DNA of 64,000 bases from an uncultured Bacteroidota bacterium (GTDB lineage: Bacteria; Bacteroidota; Bacteroidia; JABEUT01): positions 1-64,000 of the forward strand of contig CAIWVW010000004.1 of assembly GCA_903916255.1 (NCBI GenBank), in the 5' to 3' direction. How positions within the stretch are numbered: position 1 is the first letter of the stretch; every line of letters starts with the position of its first letter. Under the pieces are notes generated by a model. It made no database searches, was not told the DNA's origin, and saw nothing but the letters and a program-made list of their open reading frames with translations. Shown here one piece after another: positions 8,363 to 17,621 of this stretch. The position numbers were made by a program, and so were the translations under genes.

Positions 8363-10258
8363 GTGTGCGGAATAACCGGAATAATAACAAGTTCTGAAGA
8401 AGCGGCAAAGTATTTCAGTGCCATAAAATCAGCAACCATCTCACTGCAGCACCGCGGCCCCGACAATAGCGGTTCTTTTGCAGATTTCAATGCTCTTTTG
8501 GGGCATACCCGCCTGTCTATTATTGATACAAGTAATGCTTCCGACCAACCATTTTATAGCACCGATGGGCGATATGTTATTGTGTACAATGGTGAGGTTT
8601 TTAATTTTAAGGAACTCCGCCAGGAGCTTATGCAAAAAGGGGTGGCGTTCCAAACTAGTGGCGATACGGAGGTTTTATTGCAATTGTATATTCATGAAGG
8701 CGCCCGTTTTTTAGAGAGAGTGAATGGGTTTTTTGCATTTGCCATTTATGATAAACTTCAAAAATCCCTATTCCTGGCCCGCGACCGTTTTGGAATAAAA
8801 CCGCTTTTTTATTTTTGGGACGGTAACCGTTTCATATTCGCTTCTGAAATGAAAGCCTTGTTGCAATACCCGTTTCAGCGGAAAATTGACAGCGTATCGC
8901 TCATCGAATATTTACAGCTGAATTATATTCCGGCGCCCAATACCATGCTCGAAGGCGTGAAGAAATTCCCGGTGGGGCAATGTGCCAAAATTACATACAA
9001 TGACCGTAAACTAACCTTCGCTCCCTTTTGCAAAGAGCCTTATTTTGAAGGATGTGAAGACAAAAGCATTACCTATGGTGATGCGGTAAAAAAATTTTAC
9101 AACTTGTTTGAAGATTCTGTGCAAAAGCGTTTACTGGCAGATGTTCCTGTAGGTACCTTTTTAAGCGGCGGGCTCGATTCTTCAGCGGTAACGGCCGTGG
9201 CTGCCCTTCACAAAAAAAATATCATGTCTTTTTCGATAGGGTACAAGGAAGAACCTATGTTCGATGAAACTCAGTATGCCGAAATGGTGGCCAAAAAGCT
9301 GGGTACTGACCATCACACCTTCCGGCTCGATAACAGTGACCTTTTCAAAGAACTATATAATATATTAGATACGTTGGGCGAACCTTTTGGCGATTCTTCC
9401 TCCATACCTATGTATATTCTGTGCCAAAAAGCCAGACGGCATGTGAAGGTATGTTTGTCGGGCGATGGGAGCGATGAGCTTATGGGCGGGTATAACAAAC
9501 ATTTGGCCGAATATAAACTGAGGAACAATCCGAATCTTAAAACCCTGTCTAATTTAGCGGCACCCTTTTTGAAATTACTGCCCTATTCAAGAAATACCCT
9601 TTACGGAAATAAAATCAGGCAAGTAATCCGGTTTGCCGATGGGGCGAAATTAAATAACGGTGACCGTTATTGGAAATGGGCATCTATTGCCAATGCAGAT
9701 AAAGCTATAAGTTTACTGAATGTAAAAAGTGGAAATCTGGGCCATTTGTTTTCTGAAATTAAGAATTCGCATCTTTCCACACTCGATAAAAATTTCAATT
9801 CGCTTTTTTATACGGATGTGAAGTTGGTATTGCAAAACGATATGTTGGTGAAAACCGACCTGATGAGCATGGCTAACAGTTTGGAAGTCCGCGTGCCTTT
9901 TCTGGATTACAGGCTGGTGGAGTTTTTATTTTCGCTGCCTTTCGAATATAAAATAGGCGGAAGCACCCAAAAAAGAATATTGCGTGATGCCGTATCGCAT
10001 TTACTGCCGCAGGAAGTTGTAACGAGAAAAAAACAAGGTTTTGAAGTACCTTTGCTGAAATGGTTTAAAACGGAGTTGAAAGGCACTATCGAATCACTAT
10101 GGCTGGATGATGACTACATAATAAACCAGGGTATATTTGATGTGAAGCAGATAAGGATTCTGAAAAAACAACTGCAATCATCCAACCCGCAAGATGTGGT
10201 GGCGCAGATATGGGGGCTTATAGCTTTTCAGCACTGGTATAAAAGAAACATAGAATAA
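8363..10258 (+). CDS. asnB: Asparagine synthetase (glutamine-hydrolysing), exopolysaccharide-cluster type
   Basis: A 631-residue class II amidotransferase. The start is a GTG at 8363, which places the catalytic Cys at position 2 (MCGITGI), so this start is firm. The N-terminal glutaminase domain (about 2-200) has LQHRGPDNSG, and YNGEVFNF and the later GDTEVLL are also present. The ATP-pyrophosphatase domain follows, with the PP-loop SGGLDSS near residue 269. It should transfer glutamine-derived ammonia to an activated carboxylate, aspartate in the family's known reaction. Copies inside polysaccharide clusters are common and may amidate a sugar acid instead. It is the first gene of the cluster and ends 1 bp before the next gene. 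Confidence 0.9.
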   Translation: MCGITGIITSSEEAAKYFSAIKSATISLQHRGPDNSGSFADFNALLGHTRLSIIDTSNASDQPFYSTDGRYVIVYNGEVFNFKELRQELMQKGVAFQTSGDTEVLLQLYIHEGARFLERVNGFFAFAIYDKLQKSLFLARDRFGIKPLFYFWDGNRFIFASEMKALLQYPFQRKIDSVSLIEYLQLNYIPAPNTMLEGVKKFPVGQCAKITYNDRKLTFAPFCKEPYFEGCEDKSITYGDAVKKFYNLFEDSVQKRLLADVPVGTFLSGGLDSSAVTAVAALHKKNIMSFSIGYKEEPMFDETQYAEMVAKKLGTDHHTFRLDNSDLFKELYNILDTLGEPFGDSSSIPMYILCQKARRHVKVCLSGDGSDELMGGYNKHLAEYKLRNNPNLKTLSNLAAPFLKLLPYSRNTLYGNKIRQVIRFADGAKLNNGDRYWKWASIANADKAISLLNVKSGNLGHLFSEIKNSHLSTLDKNFNSLFYTDVKLVLQNDMLVKTDLMSMANSLEVRVPFLDYRLVEFLFSLPFEYKIGGSTQKRILRDAVSHLLPQEVVTRKKQGFEVPLLKWFKTELKGTIESLWLDDDYIINQGIFDVKQIRILKKQLQSSNPQDVVAQIWGLIAFQHWYKRNIE

Positions 10259-10259
10259 A

Positions 10260-11486
10260 TTGCAAAAGGAAAAAACCTACAGAGTCTTCAGGCTCATTAA
10301 CAGATTTAATTTAGGCGGGCCGACTTTTAATGTAACCTACCTTTCAAAGTTCCTTTCACCCGAATATGAAACTATGCTGGCGGGAGGTGTGAAAGACGAA
10401 TCGGAAGCAAGTTCGGAACATATTCCGTTGGAATATGGTATAAAGCCCCTGATTATTAAAAATATGAAAAGGTCCATAAATCCGGCCAACGATATTTTTG
10501 CCTATAATAATATACGGAAAATAATAAGTGAGTTTAAGCCCCATATAGTTCATACACATGCATCTAAAGCGGGGTTTCTGGGCCGTATGGCGGCTGTTTC
10601 CTGCAAAGTGCCCATAATTGTGCACACTTTCCATGGGCATGTTTTCCATTCTTATTTCGATAATATTCAAACTACAGTTTATAAAAACATTGAAAGATAC
10701 CTGGCTTCAAAAAGCGCTGCGCTTATAGCCCTTAGCGAAAAGCAGAAAATGGAACTTACGGAAATTCATAAGATAGCACCTGCCGAAAAGTTTCATATAA
10801 TTCCGTTAGGATTTGATTTAGAACGGTTTTGGACGAATACAGAAGAAAAGAGGCGCATATTCCGAAACCGGCATGGGTTGGACAATAATACAGTAGCTGT
10901 TGGAATTATGGGGAGGTTGGTACCTATTAAAAATCATGCACTTTTTCTGGATGCTTTTAAAAATGCAAAAGAAAGAACTGAAAACCCTGTAAAAGCATTT
11001 ATAATTGGCGATGGAGAATTAAAAGAAACTCTTGTAAATCAATGTATAAAAAGTGGTCTTTCCTATTCAACCATTGAAAAACCCAATCCCAATGCCAGTG
11101 TTATTTTTACTTCCTGGATAACAGATACTGATACAGCTCTGGCAGGGCTCGATATTATTGCCCTTTCGTCACTGAATGAAGGGACGCCTGTGAGCCTCAT
11201 AGAAGCGCAGGCAGCCGGCAAACCTGTAATTTCCACCCTTGCAGGGGGAATAGAGAATGTGGTCATTCCCAATGAAACAGCCCTTCTTTCACCCGTAAAC
11301 GATATCGCCCTTTTTTCCGAGAATTTATATAAGCTATTGAATAGTAGCGAGCTAAGGAATAATCTATCTAAAAAAGGTAAAGAATTTGTAAGTAAAAATT
11401 TCAGTTATGTTACATTGGCCGACAATGTAGGCAGCCTTTATAAAAAACTTCTGCAAGATAAAGGCCTATGGAAAATTGAAAATTAA
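10260..11486 (+). CDS. Glycosyltransferase family 4
   Basis: A 408-residue retaining GT-B glycosyltransferase that probably adds one sugar during cytoplasmic assembly of the exopolysaccharide repeat unit. The start is a TTG one base after the asnB stop. The resulting N-terminus RVFRLINRFNLGGPTFNV carries the GG acceptor loop expected at this place, which supports it over a later ATG. The C-terminal domain has GRLVPIKNH and the E-x7-E donor motif in LNEGTPVSLIEAQAAGKPVIST. Tight spacing implies translational coupling with asnB. The donor and acceptor sugars cannot be read from sequence. Confidence 0.88.
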   Translation: MQKEKTYRVFRLINRFNLGGPTFNVTYLSKFLSPEYETMLAGGVKDESEASSEHIPLEYGIKPLIIKNMKRSINPANDIFAYNNIRKIISEFKPHIVHTHASKAGFLGRMAAVSCKVPIIVHTFHGHVFHSYFDNIQTTVYKNIERYLASKSAALIALSEKQKMELTEIHKIAPAEKFHIIPLGFDLERFWTNTEEKRRIFRNRHGLDNNTVAVGIMGRLVPIKNHALFLDAFKNAKERTENPVKAFIIGDGELKETLVNQCIKSGLSYSTIEKPNPNASVIFTSWITDTDTALAGLDIIALSSLNEGTPVSLIEAQAAGKPVISTLAGGIENVVIPNETALLSPVNDIALFSENLYKLLNSSELRNNLSKKGKEFVSKNFSYVTLADNVGSLYKKLLQDKGLWKIEN

Positions 11487-11494
11487 TACCTTTG
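11487..11494 (+). promoter_or_regulatory. -7 promoter box before the Wza-like gene
   Basis: TACCTTTG fits TAnnTTTG and lies 30 bp before the ATG at 11525, directly after the GT4 stop. It suggests an internal promoter for the export and kinase genes. Confidence 0.45.
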
Positions 11495-11524
11495 CGTTTC
11501 TCATTCAGAGAATAATCAATTAAT

Positions 11525-12319
11525 ATGCGGAAAATACTTTACCTATTTGTTCTTGCTGCATTGGCAGGTTGTAATGCGTTATACCCTAGTTACATGCTGA
11601 AAACCCCAAGGGATTACCATTTCGATAAACTTATTGACTCTACCACGGCTGCCAACTATAAAATTTCATCCAATGACTTTCTTAATATGAGGCTGTTTTC
11701 TCAAGACGGTTTTCATATTGTCGACCTTACCAATACCAGTAATGCCGGTTCCAGCGGAGGCTCGGGCGGTTCGTCCAGTAATGCTGCCGCAGCGGTTACT
11801 ACCAGTATAGATTATTTGGTGGAAACCGATGGGACGGTAGATTTACCGGTAATAAAGAAAACCCAGGTAGCCGGATTAACTATTCATGAGGCTACCGAAA
11901 TGCTGGAAAAAAAATATGCCACTTATTATATACATCCGTATATTCTGCTCAACATATCCAACCGAAGGGTAATCGTTTTTCCGGGTGACCCGGGAACAGC
12001 CAAGGTAATACCACTGGTAAACAATAATACCACCCTTATAGAAGCTTTAGCATTGGCCGGCGGGCTTACCGAGAGCGGGAAAGCAAAGCAAATTAAACTT
12101 ATCAGGGGCGACCCTGCCAAGCCACAGGTATACCTGATTGATTTAAATACGATTGATGGGATAAAACAGGGGAATACCATTTTACAGGCCAACGATATTA
12201 TTTATGTAACACCACAAAGAAGGCCCACGCTTGTTTTGCTGGAGAGGGTTACACCAATACTTAGCGGCATAAGCAGCATTCTTCTTACCATTGTTTTACT
12301 TAAGTCCGTAAAGCTGTAA
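11525..12319 (+). CDS. Wza-like polysaccharide export lipoprotein (SLBB)
   Basis: A 264-residue outer-membrane export protein. The signal peptide ends in the lipobox LAGC, so the mature N-terminus is lipidated Cys near residue 16. A Poly_export domain follows (NYKISSNDFLNMRLF... to VDLPVIKKTQVAGLTIHEATEMLEKKY). Then comes an SLBB-like stretch (about 150-225; VFPGDPGTAKVIPL, EALALAGGLTESGKAKQIKLIRG). The C-terminal ISSILLTIVLLKSVKL is hydrophobic. A Ser/Gly-rich linker (GSSGGSGGSSSNAAAA) interrupts the first domain. It should build the periplasm-spanning outlet that works with the Wzc-like kinase encoded 3 bp downstream. Confidence 0.92.
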   Translation: MRKILYLFVLAALAGCNALYPSYMLKTPRDYHFDKLIDSTTAANYKISSNDFLNMRLFSQDGFHIVDLTNTSNAGSSGGSGGSSSNAAAAVTTSIDYLVETDGTVDLPVIKKTQVAGLTIHEATEMLEKKYATYYIHPYILLNISNRRVIVFPGDPGTAKVIPLVNNNTTLIEALALAGGLTESGKAKQIKLIRGDPAKPQVYLIDLNTIDGIKQGNTILQANDIIYVTPQRRPTLVLLERVTPILSGISSILLTIVLLKSVKL

Positions 12320-12322
12320 GCG

Positions 12323-14767
12323 ATGCCAGCCGGAGAAAATGAAAATATATCTTCTACCCCTGTTCGGAAAAAAAGGGGTAACAGGATTTCGTTATTAAAC
12401 GAAGAATTTGACCTTTCTCTTTTTGTACTTATATCTCAAAAAAGATGGAAATTACTGGCCGGAATATCCTTGTTTATTTTGGCCATTGCAGTATTATATC
12501 TTCGCTATGCCCAGCGTGTATATGAAGAAAACTGCCTGGTGCAGATAGGTTCTCAGAACACAGCTAATAAAGTATTGAATAACCCGGCAGCCAATTTATA
12601 CCAGTCGAATGATGATGAAGTAGCTGAAGCGGTGGAGCTGATGAAGTCGAGAATATTCATGGAAAAAGTACTTCGTTACCTTCCCATGTCAATCTCTTAT
12701 TATACCGAAGGCACCTTTAAAAATAATGAAAAGTACATGTCTTCTCCATACGAGGCGCTGGTTGACAGCACAGCCATGTTCAGGTTGGTCAGGGTGCCAA
12801 TATATGTTTATTTTACCAGTCTTTCCGGCGGAAAGCTAACTTTTGCGGTAGGCAAAGGCCCTAAAAATTCGTACAGTTTTACATGCGGCCAATGGTGTGA
12901 AACACCATATGGAAAAATAAATATTAAGGTCCTTTTGGCCTCTGAGGTAACCAAGTCTGTTAAAAACCTGAAAAAGGATGCCGACTACTTTCTTATAAAC
13001 GATTATAACGATTTGTCGAAATATTATGTAAAGCAGGTGAATGTAAAAATATTAAATTCTGAAGCTAAAACCATTCAAATATCCTGCCGCGACGAAGACG
13101 ATAACAAGGCTTCGGATATTGTGAACGCAATAGGCAAATTGTACATCAACGAAATGGTTCAGAAAAGAAGCGAAAGCGACGAACATATCCTGAACTTTGT
13201 AAATAGCCAGCTGGATACTATATACAACCACATTCGGGAGACGGAAATAAGTATGGGCGATACTATAAAAAAGCATGGAGCAGGCGCCAGTCTTTCTTCT
13301 GAATTATTGAATGCCAATGGCGGGTTTTTGCAAACACTGGACGAAAAAATTTCGCAGCTTAATATCGACCAGCGCTTGCTGAACGATATGGCGCTGAAAG
13401 TTAATGATGCCCAAAATATGGACCCATCTTATCTGCTTATGCAATTGGATATGGTGGATGAAAGCGGCAGCGTGAAAGACAACATAAACATTTTGCGCGA
13501 ATACTTGGCTGAACGTCAGAAAGCAGCCTTTGACGCAACAGATGCCAATGTGAAAATGCAGGAACTGGATAGCCTTATCAAAGGGCAGAAAATGATAATA
13601 TTCCAGTCTATAGGTTTGTTAAAGGAAAAAATGGAAGCAGCTAAAAAAGCATTGGTTGCCGAACGGGATGAAATACAAGCAAGGCTGCTTAGCCCTACCG
13701 AAACTACCAACCTTGAAAATTTAAGATTACAAAGGCAGGCAAGCATCGATGAGAAATATTATGACCTGTTGCTTGAAAAGAAAGCGGAGTACGCCATTTC
13801 GAAAGCAGGCTATGTGGCCGAAAGCGATATACTTGAAAACGCCATTCCGGCATGGGTTCCGGTATCTCCCAAAAAATCGGTTACACTTGGCATTGCATTA
13901 TTAATAGCGCTTATAATATGTGTATTAATCTTGGTGGTTATTTATATGTTTTACAATAACATTACATCGGTAATGGAAATTGAAAAACTATCAGACAGCC
14001 CCGTTACTATATTAGGCATAATACCCAAATATACCAAGGAAATTCCGGCTTCGCAGATTATTGTTAACCACAATCCCAAATCTATCCTTGCGGAATCATT
14101 CCGGTCCATACGTACCAATTTGCAGTTTATTGCCAACGAAACCGAAGCCAAGGTTATATCCATCACATCCACTATTTCGGGTGAAGGAAAAACATTTGTC
14201 TGCGTGAACCTCGGCGGTATAATAGCCTATTCGGGCAAAAAGGTAATTGTGCTTGATTTGGATATGCGTAGGCCGCGGATACATACCGCCTTCGGGCTCG
14301 ATAATTCAAAAGGAATGAGCACCCTGCTTATCGGCAAATACAAAGTGGAAGATGTAATTCAGAAAACGGAAAACGACAATCTCGATATTATTACGGCAGG
14401 GCCTATTCCGCCCAATCCTTCCGAACTTGTTATCAGCCCGGCCATGGATGATATACTGAATAAGCTGAAGGCGCTGTATGATATTATTATTGTAGATAAT
14501 CCGCCGGTAGGCTTGGTTACCGATGGAATTGCCATGTTGCAGCGGGCCGATTACCCAATCTACCTGATGCGGGTGGATTATTCCAAGCGCGAGTTCATAT
14601 ATTTTGTGGACAGGTTGTATTATGAAAACCAATTTCATAAACTGTCCATTATTTTAAACGGAGTCGATTTCAAACGGCAGAAATACGGTTACAGTTATTA
14701 TAAATATGGTTACTATGGCTATGGATACGGATATACCTATGGCCATGGAAATTATTACGAAACATAA
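12323..14767 (+). CDS. Wzc-like polysaccharide co-polymerase and tyrosine autokinase
   Basis: An 814-residue inner-membrane protein that controls chain length and export. A Wzz domain lies between TM1 (about 45-65) and TM2 (about 525-550), with a long coiled-coil periplasmic part. The cytoplasmic BY-kinase domain has Walker A SGEGKT (about 616), Walker A' VLDLDMRRPR (about 645) and Walker B IIIVDNPP (about 720). The C-terminus is a run of Tyr and Gly (for example YYGYGYGYTYGHG), the usual autophosphorylation cluster. Kinase and co-polymerase are fused, as in proteobacterial Wzc. Cycles of Tyr phosphorylation probably tune its assembly with the Wza-like protein upstream. Confidence 0.94.
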   Translation: MPAGENENISSTPVRKKRGNRISLLNEEFDLSLFVLISQKRWKLLAGISLFILAIAVLYLRYAQRVYEENCLVQIGSQNTANKVLNNPAANLYQSNDDEVAEAVELMKSRIFMEKVLRYLPMSISYYTEGTFKNNEKYMSSPYEALVDSTAMFRLVRVPIYVYFTSLSGGKLTFAVGKGPKNSYSFTCGQWCETPYGKINIKVLLASEVTKSVKNLKKDADYFLINDYNDLSKYYVKQVNVKILNSEAKTIQISCRDEDDNKASDIVNAIGKLYINEMVQKRSESDEHILNFVNSQLDTIYNHIRETEISMGDTIKKHGAGASLSSELLNANGGFLQTLDEKISQLNIDQRLLNDMALKVNDAQNMDPSYLLMQLDMVDESGSVKDNINILREYLAERQKAAFDATDANVKMQELDSLIKGQKMIIFQSIGLLKEKMEAAKKALVAERDEIQARLLSPTETTNLENLRLQRQASIDEKYYDLLLEKKAEYAISKAGYVAESDILENAIPAWVPVSPKKSVTLGIALLIALIICVLILVVIYMFYNNITSVMEIEKLSDSPVTILGIIPKYTKEIPASQIIVNHNPKSILAESFRSIRTNLQFIANETEAKVISITSTISGEGKTFVCVNLGGIIAYSGKKVIVLDLDMRRPRIHTAFGLDNSKGMSTLLIGKYKVEDVIQKTENDNLDIITAGPIPPNPSELVISPAMDDILNKLKALYDIIIVDNPPVGLVTDGIAMLQRADYPIYLMRVDYSKREFIYFVDRLYYENQFHKLSIILNGVDFKRQKYGYSYYKYGYYGYGYGYTYGHGNYYET

Positions 14768-14772
14768 AAAAT

Positions 14773-15315
14773 ATGCAGGTTACAAAAACCTTTATCGAAG
14801 GTCTGTTAGTGATACAACCCACCGTTTTCAATGATGCAAGAGGCTATTTTTATGAACCCTACAATAAAAAAGCATTTGCAGAAATTGGAGTGGGGGAAGA
14901 ATTTGTTCAGGATAACCAATCCTTCTCGCAAAAAGGAGTGATACGCGGATTGCATTTTCAAAACCCTCCACACGCGCAGGCAAAGCTGCTGCGTGTTATA
15001 CAGGGTTCTATATGGGATGTGGCGGTCGATATTCGCAAATCATCACCTACCTACGGCAAATATTTTGGCGTGGAATTAAGCGCCGCAAACAAAACCATAT
15101 TCTATGTTCCCAAAGGATTTGCTCACGGGTTTTTAACCTTGGAAGACGATACCATGTTGCTATATAAATGCTCCGACTTCTATAATAAGGCTTCGGAAGA
15201 ATCCATCATATGGAACGACCCGGAAATAGCCATACCCTGGAATATCAGCGACCCTGTACTTTCGGAAAAAGACCAAAACGGGAAAAAATTGATGAACTTT
15301 GCAAGCCAGTTTTAA
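14773..15315 (+). CDS. rfbC: dTDP-4-dehydrorhamnose 3,5-epimerase
   Basis: A 180-residue cupin enzyme that epimerises dTDP-4-dehydro-6-deoxyglucose at C3 and C5 on the way to dTDP-L-rhamnose. VIRGLHFQNPPHAQAKLLRV holds the catalytic His, WDVAVDIRKSSPTYGKY the central strand, and VPKGFAHGFLTLEDDT the conserved GFAHGF. The length is standard for RmlC. It sits 5 bp after the kinase gene. rfbA, rfbB and rfbD are not in the window, so they must lie elsewhere or a related deoxysugar is made. Its presence suggests a rhamnose-type sugar in the exopolysaccharide. Confidence 0.95.
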   Translation: MQVTKTFIEGLLVIQPTVFNDARGYFYEPYNKKAFAEIGVGEEFVQDNQSFSQKGVIRGLHFQNPPHAQAKLLRVIQGSIWDVAVDIRKSSPTYGKYFGVELSAANKTIFYVPKGFAHGFLTLEDDTMLLYKCSDFYNKASEESIIWNDPEIAIPWNISDPVLSEKDQNGKKLMNFASQF

Positions 15316-15333
15316 TTAGTATATTAAGATAAA

Positions 15334-16407
15334 ATGTCCAACCTGCCTTTATTTTACTTTACTTATTTCACGTTGGTATTTGTGCTTTCCATACTGATGA
15401 ACGGATTGTTTTTGCGTTTTTCAAAAACAATGGGGGTGCGCAAAAGCGAAGATACCATTCGCTGGAGTGATGTGCAGAAGCCTGCGCTGGGCGGTATTAC
15501 TTTTTATATCACTTTCCTTTTGTCGCTTATTACGTATTCGCTTTTTTTCGGCTCCTCACAATTTCTTATGCATGCCGAAATTTTAGGATTGCTTGCTGCA
15601 TGTACAATAGCTTTCCTTATGGGGCTTGCTGATGATGCGTATAATACAAACCCCATTCTCAAATTTTCGACCCAGGTTTTCTGCGGGTTCATTTTAATTT
15701 ATTCGGGCATTTACATACAAGTGTTTTCCAATATCTATCTCAATTACATTGTAACCATGCTATGGGTGGTCGGCCTGATGAATGCCATAAACCTGCTCGA
15801 TAATATGGATGCCATTGCATCTATTGTGGTGCTGGGCGCCCTTTCCACTATGATTTCTTTAATACTGATTGAAAAATCGCTTACAACTATATTTTTCATT
15901 CTTATGCTTGGCACTTCCTCCAGCATTTTGGCATTCCTGTTTTTCAACTGGCACCCCTCCAAAATGTTTATGGGCGATACCGGCACCCAATTTCTTGGTT
16001 TATTTATGGCTGCGTTGAGTATTTATTTCCTTTGGAACGGAACATCATCTAAAATCGAATTGCCTGCCGAAAAGCGCATCATTTCCGCCATACTTACTTT
16101 TGCACTTCCCATTATCGACACTACAGTTGTTTTCTTCAACCGAATATTAAAAGGGAATTCACCATTCAGGGGTGGAAAAGACCACACCACGCATCATTTG
16201 TTTTATCTCGGATTGAAAGAGGCTCAAATCGCCATCCTTTATATTATTTATACAGGCATTTGCCTGGCATGTGTGGTTATTATGAATAAATATTTACTGG
16301 AGTGGTCCACGCTGTATTCCATTATCATGATTTTGTTTTTTGTTTTATCGCTGGTGGCGTTTTTTATAATTACCAGGATGAAAAAGCCGGGACAAACCAA
16401 CGTTTAA
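15334..16407 (+). CDS. WecA/MraY-family undecaprenyl-phosphate sugar-1-phosphate transferase
   Basis: A 357-residue polytopic membrane protein with about 10-11 hydrophobic segments. It carries the family signatures on cytoplasmic loops: LADDAYNTNPILKF with the Asp pair, NLLDNMDAIAS, FMGDTGTQFLG, and the later GKDHTTHHL basic/His loop. WecA-type enzymes attach HexNAc-1-phosphate to undecaprenyl phosphate, the priming step for polymer assembly. It lies inside the exopolysaccharide cluster, so it is the likely initiator there rather than the peptidoglycan MraY. The donor sugar is unknown. Confidence 0.9.
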   Translation: MSNLPLFYFTYFTLVFVLSILMNGLFLRFSKTMGVRKSEDTIRWSDVQKPALGGITFYITFLLSLITYSLFFGSSQFLMHAEILGLLAACTIAFLMGLADDAYNTNPILKFSTQVFCGFILIYSGIYIQVFSNIYLNYIVTMLWVVGLMNAINLLDNMDAIASIVVLGALSTMISLILIEKSLTTIFFILMLGTSSSILAFLFFNWHPSKMFMGDTGTQFLGLFMAALSIYFLWNGTSSKIELPAEKRIISAILTFALPIIDTTVVFFNRILKGNSPFRGGKDHTTHHLFYLGLKEAQIAILYIIYTGICLACVVIMNKYLLEWSTLYSIIMILFFVLSLVAFFIITRMKKPGQTNV

Positions 16408-16422
16408 TTTAGGCAACGCCAA

Positions 16423-17598
16423 ATGTTAAGAAGAATTAAAAATATTTTACCCGGGGTTATTCTGTTTGTCTTGCTCGCATTGATGCTCGAGTTTCTTAAC
16501 TTTTCGACCAGCAGCATGAATGAGGGTACAAATTTTAACCAGAATTATAAAGTGCTGGAAGTACCGTTGCCCGATTCGATGAGTTTTTGCGGGGAGTCTG
16601 TTCCAATGAAGCATTTCGGCGTGCGTGAAAATCTTGAACAGGAAATGCTTGTGAATACGTATTGGCAATCGCAAACACTTTTATGTTTAAAGCGCGCCAA
16701 CCGTTATTTTCCGGAGATTGAAAAAATCCTGAAAAAGAATGGCGTTCCGGATGATTTTAAATACCTGGCTATGGCCGAGAGCGGCTTTAGCTATAAGACT
16801 TCCGGAGCAGGAGCGGCAGGATTTTGGCAAATATTGAAAACTACCGGCGAAGCGAACGGATTGGAAATAAATAAAGACGTGGACGAACGGTATAATCTGG
16901 AAAAAAGCACAGAAGCGGCATGTCGATATTTTAAGGAAGCATACAAGCATTTTCACAACTGGACATTGGTGGCCGCATCATACAATATGGGAATGGGCGG
17001 CGTGGCAAAATCGATGGAATTTCAGCAACAGGATAATTACTACGATTTGGGCCTGAATAATGAAACCGCGAGGTATGTGTACCGTATTCTTGCATTAAAG
17101 GAAATACAATCGAATCCGGAGAAATTCGGTTTCTTTCTCAAGCATTCCGAATTATATCCGCCTATTCCGATTATTCAGATGGATATGGATTCTTCCATAG
17201 ATAACCTGGCCGAATATGCGCTCAGCCTCCATGTTAATTACCATATCCTGAAAATGCTGAACCCTTGGCTGGTATCTTCCAAACTACCCAATCCGCATAA
17301 TGAGATTTACACTATTTCGTTGCCTAAGCGCGATGCAGTGTTTGTAGATTTGGGAGAAAATATAGATTATAATGATACCGTAAGGCCTAATCAATGCTTG
17401 ATTGATACTTCATCGAAAGTGCAAAGTTTTTGCGGTTCAAAAATTATCATTCATTTTGTTAAAGGGCATGAAACCATAGAAGAAATTGCTAAAAAATATG
17501 ACGTAACGCCTGCACAGTTACGTTCGTGGAATTCTCTTAGCGATAGCGCATCTATAAAAACGGATGATGAAATAATACTATTTAAAGATAATAAGTAA
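16423..17598 (+). CDS. Membrane-anchored lytic transglycosylase with LysM (MltD-like)
   Basis: A 391-residue cell-wall enzyme. Residues about 8-27 form an N-terminal anchor or signal. The SLT domain (about 95-225) has YLAMAESGFSYKTSGAGAAGFWQ with the catalytic Glu, and later ASYNMGMGGVAKS. A C-terminal LysM module (about 343-389; VKGHETIEEIAKKYDVTPAQLRSWN) binds glycan. It should cleave peptidoglycan to 1,6-anhydro products in the periplasm. Its place in the exopolysaccharide cluster suggests it opens the wall for the export machine. That role is inferred from context. Confidence 0.88.
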   Translation: MLRRIKNILPGVILFVLLALMLEFLNFSTSSMNEGTNFNQNYKVLEVPLPDSMSFCGESVPMKHFGVRENLEQEMLVNTYWQSQTLLCLKRANRYFPEIEKILKKNGVPDDFKYLAMAESGFSYKTSGAGAAGFWQILKTTGEANGLEINKDVDERYNLEKSTEAACRYFKEAYKHFHNWTLVAASYNMGMGGVAKSMEFQQQDNYYDLGLNNETARYVYRILALKEIQSNPEKFGFFLKHSELYPPIPIIQMDMDSSIDNLAEYALSLHVNYHILKMLNPWLVSSKLPNPHNEIYTISLPKRDAVFVDLGENIDYNDTVRPNQCLIDTSSKVQSFCGSKIIIHFVKGHETIEEIAKKYDVTPAQLRSWNSLSDSASIKTDDEIILFKDNK

Positions 17599-17621
17599 TA
17601 GTATCGGTAAATTATACTTTA